Origin: a virus
Virus record (IMG/VR): IMGVR_UViG_3300017613_001032
Span: 1-27,672 of that record
Reading direction: 5' to 3' (one strand)
Length of the DNA stretch: 27,672 nt
Of this stretch, positions 22,562 to 27,672 are shown in pieces. The first letter of the stretch is position 1, and every line of letters starts with the position of its first letter. The translations under genes and the position numbers were made by a program. Under the pieces are notes generated by a model, which searched no databases, was not told the DNA's origin, and worked only from the letters and a program-made list of their open reading frames with translations.

Positions 22562-22895
22562 CCGCCCCCCCTTTCCTGTACTTCCAGAAATCGTACCCGG
22601 AATCATCATCATACTTTTCAACTCCCAGTAATTCCCCCAGGCGGTTCCCGGCTTTTTCCATCCCTTCATGGTCACCACAACATCCGCAACCTTTGGCCGC
22701 ATAGAAATCCGCAAACGCTGCCCTAACCTCCGCCACCTTTGGCCCGGTTAAAAGTTCTGCTTTATCCGCTTCCTGGATGCAAATTGCAATTGGATCATTG
22801 TACTTTATAACCTGGGCAACTCCCAGTATTGTTTTGCCCTGAACCAAATATGAATGATTCTCTGTAAATACCTCAAAGGTTTTTAAATCTTTCAT
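22554..22895 (-). CDS. Hypothetical protein with CGCC motif
   Basis: This 113-aa protein starts MKDLKTFEVFTENHSYLVQG and reads as a small alpha/beta protein. A CGCC cluster (KGCGCCGDHEGMEKAG) around 69-74 may bind a metal. The C-terminal segment (YDDDSGYDFWKYRKGG) is polar. It overlaps both neighbours by four to eight bases in the operon. The function is unknown. Confidence 0.6.
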   Translation of the reverse strand: MKDLKTFEVFTENHSYLVQGKTILGVAQVIKYNDPIAICIQEADKAELLTGPKVAEVRAAFADFYAAKGCGCCGDHEGMEKAGNRLGELLGVEKYDDDSGYDFWKYRKGGADV

Positions 22896-23110
22896 CCCTG
22901 GCCCCCTTTCTTTTTTTTAGGGCCAATTTCCCAATCAAATTCACTGTGCGGATTTTCCGGCTGCAAATATCCGGCTTCGCAAGTTTCAATTCCATAACCT
23001 TCGCATGGACACAATTCAGAGTTTAAACAAGCACATTCCCCAGGTTGAAATAATCCATCAAACCCGTTTTCTTCCAGGTAGTTTTTAACTATCGTTTTTA
23101 CATCCATCAC
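22892..23110 (-). CDS. Cys-rich small phage protein
   Basis: This 72-aa protein, MMDVKTIVKNYLEENGFDGL, has six Cys residues in a GECACLNSELCPCEGYG segment followed by ETCEAGY. The pattern is typical of small phage proteins predicted to bind zinc. A Lys-rich end encodes an A-rich run without a frame change. It starts by ATGA overlap with the 62-aa gene. Confidence 0.65.
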   Translation of the reverse strand: MMDVKTIVKNYLEENGFDGLFQPGECACLNSELCPCEGYGIETCEAGYLQPENPHSEFDWEIGPKKKKGGQG

Positions 23111-23295
23111 CCTGGGTATATTTGGTTCATAAACTGGGCCTGGCTATCCTGGTGGATCGGGAAGGATAACCCCCCGGCCACCTCAACGGAAAGAAATGTT
23201 CCATCCTGTAATTTGGTTCCTATTCCGGTAATTTTCCGCCTGGGTAAATCCAGGGTCATACCGTTTGTGGCTTTCACTTTTATTCTGTTTGTCAT
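23107..23295 (-). CDS. 62-aa hypothetical protein
   Basis: This small beta-rich protein (IKVKATNGMTLDLPRRKITG, then GTKLQDGTFLSVEVAGG) has no recognised domain and no Cys. It lies in the replication-region run of small genes, with a four-base gap upstream and an overlap downstream. Its sequence is consistent with a small SH3-like fold, not tested. Confidence 0.55.
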   Translation of the reverse strand: MTNRIKVKATNGMTLDLPRRKITGIGTKLQDGTFLSVEVAGGLSFPIHQDSQAQFMNQIYPG

Positions 23296-23299
23296 AAGG

Positions 23300-23581
23300 C
23301 TATTTCTTTAACTGGTTTAATAATTTCCTAACCCCCCGGCCATCGGTAACCGTTTTGCCTGTGAACCATCCGCTGTAAGGGAACAGTTTTATAACTGAAC
23401 CCTTCCAGTTAAACCGGATTTCTGTTTCACTAAATTTGGTTACTGCCAGGCCAATTTTATTAAGTTCGCCCAGGGCATAATTCATACGAACAGGGGAAAG
23501 GTTTTTTTCTCTTTCCTGGTCTAATCTGTTGCTCATATCCGCAACTGTTTTGGCATCGTTTTTACATTGTGCTTTGTCCAC
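23300..23581 (-). CDS. 93-aa hypothetical protein
   Basis: This protein has an N-terminal helical stretch (MDKAQCKNDAKTVADMSNRL and further) followed by a beta-like part, IRFNWKGSVIKLFPYSGWFT, then a short helix. The function is unknown. It follows the replication protein by 36 bases. Confidence 0.55.
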   Translation of the reverse strand: MDKAQCKNDAKTVADMSNRLDQEREKNLSPVRMNYALGELNKIGLAVTKFSETEIRFNWKGSVIKLFPYSGWFTGKTVTDGRGVRKLLNQLKK

Positions 23582-23617
23582 CTGGGCCGGGGTTCGCCCT
23601 TCCTGTAAAACGTTATT

Positions 23618-24364
23618 TCAATCCCCAGAATTTTCCTTTTTTTCATCCTGTTTGGCTTTTTTCTGTCGTAAATATTCTGCCCTGGTAATCTCGTTACCTG
23701 TTACTGGGGAAGGCTTAAAATTTTCTTTCCCGGCCACCAGGTTTGAACCCCCGGCCTGTTTGAAATTTGAAAGTTTTAATTTTCCATCCCGCAAATCCCG
23801 CCTGGCAAAACTTCGCATGGTGGCAATCCAATCTTTACGCATATTGCCATTATCTGACCAATCCAATGCGGAATTATAATAAAACTTCACATCCGCATTT
23901 TTCAGGTCATCGGTTTTGGCAAATGCCTGGGCTACCTGGGTAATCGTAACATCTGAATTTTTCAGTAAACAATTACCTTTACTTTTATTTACAACTTCAT
24001 TTCTATTTTCACTTTCATTTTCTAAAGGCATTGCCGTGGCATTGCCATCGCATACCTCAGAAGGTTTTTTATCCCAACGTTTTTTAGCATTTAAACTTTG
24101 CTGTGCTGAATGTTTTTTGCGTTTCTGCATTTCTTCATCCATCCGTACATTGAAATATTTGCCCTCGGTATCTTTAGAGAATTTGGATAAAACATCTTCA
24201 TCCAGGGTTCCGCAAATTTTTAAAACAATCGCTTCCCCCAGGTGGCCTTTTTGGTGCTGAATGCATAACAATTGGATGTACTGCCCAATTTGTGAATCAC
24301 TCAAACCAATGCACCCAACAATAAAATCTGCCGGGTAAAATAAGACTGCCGGGTCTTTACCCAT
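23618..24364 (-). CDS. DUF1376/DnaD-like replication protein
   Basis: This 248-aa protein starts MGKDPAVLFYPADFIVGCIG, and residues 1-55 (SDSQIGQYIQLLCIQHQKGHL) match the winged-helix N-terminal region of DUF1376-type phage replication initiators. A Lys/Asn-rich linker follows, including CDGNATAMPLENESEN near 108-123. The C-terminal part, FYYNSALDWSDNGNMRKDWI, is a DnaD-like helical segment. It likely binds the phage origin and recruits host helicase. It lies next to the gp3-like and exonuclease genes. The linker sequence reappears as a remnant at about 12.6 kb. Confidence 0.7.
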   Translation of the reverse strand: MGKDPAVLFYPADFIVGCIGLSDSQIGQYIQLLCIQHQKGHLGEAIVLKICGTLDEDVLSKFSKDTEGKYFNVRMDEEMQKRKKHSAQQSLNAKKRWDKKPSEVCDGNATAMPLENESENRNEVVNKSKGNCLLKNSDVTITQVAQAFAKTDDLKNADVKFYYNSALDWSDNGNMRKDWIATMRSFARRDLRDGKLKLSNFKQAGGSNLVAGKENFKPSPVTGNEITRAEYLRQKKAKQDEKKENSGD

Positions 24365-24367
24365 AGC

Positions 24368-25276
24368 CTAATTATCAAAACTGTTCTGTGGCTTCTCCGG
24401 GTCATTTGGATCAACTTCAAAAAGGGTTCCTGGGCCTGGCTCTGAACTTGCCGGGGCATCAATTTGGTCAGATTGATCCAGTTTTGCATCCTCGTAAATT
24501 TCGGCCTCTGTCGGTGTCAACCCCTCAGAATCATTTTTTGCCTGGGGTAACGCTGCCAGTTTTGCATCCGTAATCATCCCGATTTTTTTCAAATCCAAAC
24601 CGGATTCCATGAACCCCCGCAACTGTTCCATATTCTCGGTGCTGATATTTGGCACCAGGGAAACAACTGGGAACGTGGTTTTATCCCCTGGCTTGTTACC
24701 CTTCACCTTTTTTACGGTCAGGTCAAACGGGATATTCACAACCGTTCCGGCCTGGGCTTTGATTTCGTCAAACATGGAACGAATGGCAACCATACTGGAT
24801 TTATCCCCGGAGGTTGAAAATTTCCAACAACCGAAAATACCCCGGATTGCCGGGATAATAAAATGCAATGTTAAAACTGGTTTCCAGGTCACCCCGTATT
24901 GCTTCGTATAAGCCTCCATTTTGGCCCTATCGGTTTCAGGGGCATACTGGGTGCCATCCCACAAATGGAACGTTTCACCATCCCCGTAACCGCTTCTACG
25001 GCCCTCATTGTTTCTTCCATCCCATTCCTCAAAACAGGATTGGAAATTATCATCTGAAATAAAGACAATTTGGATTTTGGTTGGCTTGTCTGGGTATGCC
25101 TCGTTAAACTTCGCTGCATAATCCCCGGTGGCAATAAAATAATCCAGGGAAACCGGGTATTCCTTCCCGGTTTTTTGGCTTTTGCGTTTCTCCCCAATAC
25201 GCACATTTCCGATCAACGGCAACCTGGTTGCGGGTTGGCCGGATGTTTTTCTAATAATTCTTGAATTTCTGTTCAT
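24368..25276 (-). CDS. gp3-like/RDF-family protein
   Basis: This 302-aa protein begins with an Arg-rich N-terminus (MNRNSRIIRKTSGQPATRLP). The conserved block near 40-75 (YPVSLDYFIATGDYAAKFNE and KPTKIQIVFISDD), followed by WDGR and YGDGETFHLWDG, recalls the gp3-like family that includes recombination directionality factors of serine-integrase phages and is often annotated as a hydrolase or metal-binding protein. The C-terminal third is acidic and low complexity. No integrase is visible in this window, so the role here is uncertain; single-stranded DNA binding next to the exonuclease is another option. Confidence 0.5.
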   Translation of the reverse strand: MNRNSRIIRKTSGQPATRLPLIGNVRIGEKRKSQKTGKEYPVSLDYFIATGDYAAKFNEAYPDKPTKIQIVFISDDNFQSCFEEWDGRNNEGRRSGYGDGETFHLWDGTQYAPETDRAKMEAYTKQYGVTWKPVLTLHFIIPAIRGIFGCWKFSTSGDKSSMVAIRSMFDEIKAQAGTVVNIPFDLTVKKVKGNKPGDKTTFPVVSLVPNISTENMEQLRGFMESGLDLKKIGMITDAKLAALPQAKNDSEGLTPTEAEIYEDAKLDQSDQIDAPASSEPGPGTLFEVDPNDPEKPQNSFDN

Positions 25277-25312
25277 CTGTTTGAAATTAAAAGGTTAATA
25301 ACTTACTCAAAG

Positions 25313-25663
25313 TTAGCACTTTATCCATTGGGTAATGTACCCGGTATGGCTTGATGCTTTTTTGGCTTTCACAATTCCCAGGGCCTTAACAAATCCCTGC
25401 CGTTTAAGCCTCACAATAACCCCTCCCCAGGCTTTATTTGTTGGAGGTTGTGGAATGACCATTTCGGAGGCTTCAACCGCCTGTTCAATGGTAAATGGAG
25501 TTTCCGGCCTAATCCAGTTTTTCAAAAACCGTTCCGCCTGTTCGCTCCATGATAGATGCACCTGGTTTGCATGGCTTTCCGCCTGTTGCATACCCCTTTC
25601 CTTTAACGCCTGGCCGGAAGGCTCCCTGGGAACCTCCTGACCAAATAAATCAAATTGTTTCAT
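25313..25663 (-). CDS. Winged-helix-like small protein
   Basis: The start at 25663 (MKQFDLFGQEVPREPSGQAL) is chosen because it overlaps the previous stop as ATGA; an upstream Met at 25681 lies inside the previous gene. The 116-aa product has a helical central part, then TNKAWGGVIVRLKRQGFVKA, a likely recognition-helix/wing segment, and a basic end. The fold suggests DNA binding in the recombination region. Confidence 0.6.
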   Translation of the reverse strand: MKQFDLFGQEVPREPSGQALKERGMQQAESHANQVHLSWSEQAERFLKNWIRPETPFTIEQAVEASEMVIPQPPTNKAWGGVIVRLKRQGFVKALGIVKAKKASSHTGYITQWIKC

Positions 25664-25788
25664 TTTATATTTTTGAACCATTTTTTATGAATCCGCCAAA
25701 TAACAAAGGCAATTATCAGGATGCAAAAACATCCATACAGGCCAACGAAAACCGCCAACCGTTCCAGGTAATCAACGTTTGGATTCAT
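25660..25788 (-). CDS. 42-aa single-span membrane peptide
   Basis: MNPNVDYLERLAVFVGLYGC starts a 42-residue ORF whose ATG overlaps the previous stop (ATGA). Residues about 11-31 (LAVFVGLYGCFCILIIAFVI) form one membrane helix, followed by a basic tail. It is the second of two tandem tiny membrane proteins. A holin, exclusion or regulatory peptide are options; none is supported by sequence. Confidence 0.55.
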   Translation of the reverse strand: MNPNVDYLERLAVFVGLYGCFCILIIAFVIWRIHKKWFKNIK

Positions 25789-25895
25789 TTTTTCCTCCTT
25801 TCCTTTAGAATCTGGTAAACCAGTACCAGGTACATGATCATGGCCCCGGTTGAAATCCCCAGGGCAAATACGCAAATAGGTTCCATATTATTCAT
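25785..25895 (-). CDS. 36-aa single-span membrane peptide
   Basis: MNNMEPICVFALGISTGAMI starts a 36-residue ORF ending in KERRKK. Its stop overlaps the next ATG, and its start overlaps the previous stop by eight bases. Residues about 5-27 are a membrane helix with a basic cytoplasmic tail. It is coupled to the 42-aa peptide below. Confidence 0.55.
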   Translation of the reverse strand: MNNMEPICVFALGISTGAMIMYLVLVYQILKERRKK

Positions 25896-26052
25896 CACGG
25901 ATTTCCTTTCCTTTAGGTTCCAGTATTGCATAAGGTTCCAGTTTTTCAATGGCTTCCCTTAATCGGGCAATCCCGTTAACCTTTGCCATTATATGGGTAT
26001 CCTGGCTTAAATGCCATTCCGCCTTTTTGAGAATTTCTATAATTGCCTCCAT
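25888..26052 (-). CDS. 54-aa helical protein
   Basis: MEAIIEILKKAEWHLSQDTH starts a 54-residue helical protein that lies in an overlap with the exonuclease stop and with the next gene. A central VNGIARLREAIEKLEPYAIL segment looks amphipathic. The function is unknown. Confidence 0.5.
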   Translation of the reverse strand: MEAIIEILKKAEWHLSQDTHIMAKVNGIARLREAIEKLEPYAILEPKGKEIRDE

Positions 26053-27170
26053 TATTCACCCTCCTTTCCAATTGCCAGGCCCGTTTCCCCCAGGTCACCA
26101 TCCATCAAATCATCAACGGTATCATATTTCCAAACCTCAACCGGGGTTTCATCTTCAAACCGCTCTGTTGCCAGTTCAGGTGCCGTTTTGATTTTGTAAT
26201 TTTCAACCGGATCAACCCCCAGGGTAACAACCCCGGAATAAAAGGTTTTGGTTTTTTCCTCAATCGGTTTCTGGCTCAGTTTATACATTTGAATCATGGT
26301 GTACATCTGATCATCACTAAAGGAATCCGTTTGTTCTGCCAGGTGGTAACCAGGTTCCGTTTTCCAGTTTTTCGGTGACCAGTTAAACAGGCGAACATCA
26401 ATATTACCCAGGTCGGAAGGTGGCGCAAAATTGCGAACCCAAAGGGCCTTATATAATCGCAACTGGGCTGCCGCATCAACCATACCCCCGTATGATTTCC
26501 GGCCAGATTTGAAATCAACAATGGCCAGGGAACGAACCCCCTTTGTTGTTAATTTTGGTTGCCCTTTATTGGCACCAGATTTATAAACCTCCCCCCAATC
26601 CCCCTTTGTTGGGATTGTCATAATGCAAGGCAAATCAACCGTTCCGGCAATCCCCAGTTCCTTATCACATAAGGAAATTTCAATGGCCAGGGGTTTTACA
26701 TCATAATCGGAAACCCATTTGGCAAAGGCAATAATATCCTGCTTAATATCCTCAGTCCATTGCCAGGTATTAACAACCCGGTTCTCCCTTTGTGCATACT
26801 CATGCACCAGGGAATCAACAAATTGAAGATCAATAGAACCATTTATCAACACATGGGCAAACATTGTGTGCATAAGGGTTCCGTAACTGGCCCGTTCATC
26901 CCGGTATTTAATTGCGTTATCATATCCCATATCCGCAATCCATTTTACCAACTGTTCCGCTTTGGGAAGGGTTGCCCCGGTGACTGTCGTAACCCCGGAA
27001 TAAAAATCATAATCCGGTGTTCCGTTGGTTTCCGTAAGTTCGTTAATCGTAAAATAATGCCTGGCTCCTTTTACATCTAATCGGTAAAGGGTAACAGGCG
27101 GAAGTTCCAGGGTTGCATCATCAAAATACATACTCCGAACTTCACCAATTGTAAGGTTCTGGTTGTTCAT
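26052..27170 (-). CDS. PD-(D/E)XK exonuclease, Cas4/RecB type
   Basis: This 372-aa protein carries the full Cas4/RecB nuclease set: YGTLMH with His101, LAIEIS with Glu164, GIAGTVDL with Asp179, IVDFKSG with Asp219 and Lys221, and AAQLRLYKA with the Gln236 and Tyr240 motif. It would degrade DNA ends during recombination or replication, as lambda Exo or RecB-type phage exonucleases do. No iron-sulfur Cys cluster is visible, so it is not a typical Cas4. It starts 30 bases after the upstream gene and ends overlapping the 54-aa gene. Confidence 0.85.
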   Translation of the reverse strand: MNNQNLTIGEVRSMYFDDATLELPPVTLYRLDVKGARHYFTINELTETNGTPDYDFYSGVTTVTGATLPKAEQLVKWIADMGYDNAIKYRDERASYGTLMHTMFAHVLINGSIDLQFVDSLVHEYAQRENRVVNTWQWTEDIKQDIIAFAKWVSDYDVKPLAIEISLCDKELGIAGTVDLPCIMTIPTKGDWGEVYKSGANKGQPKLTTKGVRSLAIVDFKSGRKSYGGMVDAAAQLRLYKALWVRNFAPPSDLGNIDVRLFNWSPKNWKTEPGYHLAEQTDSFSDDQMYTMIQMYKLSQKPIEEKTKTFYSGVVTLGVDPVENYKIKTAPELATERFEDETPVEVWKYDTVDDLMDGDLGETGLAIGKEGE

Positions 27171-27201
27171 AATGTTTAAAATTTGAGGTTAAAAAAAACT
27201 G

Positions 27202-27408
27202 TTATTTTGTGGCAAATTCTGCCCGGTGTACTGGTAATCTGTGAATGCTGAATGCTCCAAATTCTGCGGCCCCCTTCCCGGCTTCCAATAACCGCCAAAC
27301 GGTGGAATATTGGTTGGCTGCCAGGATGGATTCCAACAGGGTTTTCAAATTACCAAACGCCCGGATATTTTCGCCATCTCTTAAAATGTAAATTAAATCT
27401 CGCTTCAT
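27202..27408 (-). CDS. 68-aa hypothetical protein
   Basis: MKRDLIYILRDGENIRAFGN begins this small protein, and its ATG overlaps the preceding stop as TAATG. A LKTLLESILAANQYSTVWRL helix follows. It has no recognised domain. Confidence 0.5.
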   Translation of the reverse strand: MKRDLIYILRDGENIRAFGNLKTLLESILAANQYSTVWRLLEAGKGAAEFGAFSIHRLPVHRAEFATK

Positions 27409-27551
27409 TAGTTCATACTTATTTCCGGTGGTTCAAATGCTCCATTTTCTACACGAAAGAAACGGCCCCCCCGCTCAATTGATACGCTCCGTACCCGGTA
27501 TTGATTTACCTGGTGGAACCCCAAACGAACAAAGGAATCCGTTACTTTCAT
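27408..27551 (-). CDS. 47-aa hypothetical protein
   Basis: MKVTDSFVRLGFHQVNQYRV starts a 47-residue ORF that ends at TAA 27408-27410, overlapping the next ATG. A likely promoter lies 28 bases upstream, so this may be the first gene of the operon downstream of it. Confidence 0.5.
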   Translation of the reverse strand: MKVTDSFVRLGFHQVNQYRVRSVSIERGGRFFRVENGAFEPPEISMN

Positions 27552-27578
27552 CTTATATCTGGATACATAATACATACA

Positions 27579-27608
27579 CAAATATAATTATATCTGATCA
27601 AATGCCAA
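27579..27608 (-). promoter_or_regulatory. Possible Bacteroidota promoter
   Basis: On the minus strand, TATATTTG (27579-27586) matches the -7 element TAnnTTTG, and a TTG is found 19 bases upstream, the usual spacing for the -33 element. It falls at the short gap between the partial upstream gene and the 47-aa gene and would drive transcription of the right-hand genes. Confidence 0.4.
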
Positions 27609-27672
27609 GAAGTTTACCCGCAATCTGTTCCAGTTCACGTTTGCGCCCGGCCTCGGAATCCCTGGCCAGGGC
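27598..27672 (-). CDS. C-terminal end of a gene cut by the window edge
   Basis: The minus strand reads 24 codons ending in RELEQIAGKLLGI and a TGA at 27598-27600. It is helical and basic (ARDSEAGRKRELEQIAGKLL). No identity can be given. Two CCWGG sites occur within the last 15 bases of the window. Confidence 0.5.
   Translation of the reverse strand, partial: ALARDSEAGRKRELEQIAGKLLGI

Larger units (their letters stand above)
1..27672. repeat. Dispersed, highly over-represented CCWGG pentamer
   Basis: CCAGG and CCTGG occur at about ten to twenty per kilobase throughout the coding sequence: 21 in 4501-5500 and 10 in 26041-27040 by hand count. The same-composition pentamer GGWCC is absent from both intervals. 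In 4501-5500 I also found no CTWGG or CCWAG. About one to two per kb would be expected at this base composition. The methyltransferase gene (15122-15730) and the gap 2506-2686 have one and zero. Confidence 0.85.

Noticed and set aside
22562-22714. N-terminal extension of the DnaA-like protein from 22714
   Set aside because: It overlaps the well-placed 113-aa gene by over 150 bases in another frame; the start at 22561 has normal overlap.
22911-22918. T8 run as a third frameshift site
   Set aside because: It encodes Lys codons within the single frame of the 72-aa protein; no second frame continues from it.

Overview
The window looks like part of a tailed-phage or prophage genome from a host in the Bacteroidota. 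Every gene I accept is on the minus strand, so transcription runs from right to left. The Bacteroidota assignment is inference. It rests on a good match to that phylum's promoter pattern (TTG, 19 bases, TAnnTTTG) at about 27,58x, on the near absence of Shine-Dalgarno sequences, on a lipoprotein with a HYR-like domain, and on the style of the replication and tail proteins. Genes are packed tightly and joined by ATGA or TAATG start/stop overlaps. No integrase, repressor, lysis gene or portal gene is visible, and the left end is truncated.

Layout in the direction of transcription: (1) 27.7-21.5 kb is a replication and recombination module. It holds small ORFs, a Cas4/RecB-like PD-(D/E)XK exonuclease, three tiny ORFs (two of them membrane peptides), a winged-helix-like protein, a gp3/RDF-like protein, a DUF1376/DnaD-like replication protein, several small proteins including Cys-rich ones, a protein with an isolated DnaA domain IV, and a VRR-NUC nuclease. 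(2) 21.5-16.7 kb is accessory: an unknown 310-aa protein, a lipoprotein with HYR-like and lectin-like parts, a small basic protein, then a coupled trio of sulfotransferase-like, ParB-like and B12-type radical SAM proteins. (3) 16.7-13.0 kb is packaging: small terminase, small genes, a short C5-cytosine methyltransferase, a small gene interrupted at an A9 run, and the large terminase. (4) 13.0-2.7 kb is tail and connector genes: a tail assembly chaperone pair joined by a probable -1 frameshift on a T9 run, further tail proteins and a TP901-type tape measure. (5) 2.5 kb to the left end is a ClpP-like head protease fused to its scaffold, then the major capsid protein.

The first 414 bases are not a normal genome end. 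Bases 1-77 are the exact reverse complement of 338-414, and the true continuation of the capsid gene lies between them on the opposite strand. This is best explained as a fold-back chimera or assembly-graph artefact.

The most striking global signal is extreme over-representation of the pentamer CCWGG (CCAGG/CCTGG), the site recognised by Dcm in enterics. I counted 21 in 4501-5500 and 10 in 26041-27040, with none of the same-composition control GGWCC in either kilobase. The phage carries a cytosine C5 methyltransferase, but that gene itself has only one CCWGG in about 609 bp, so it looks like a recent arrival.
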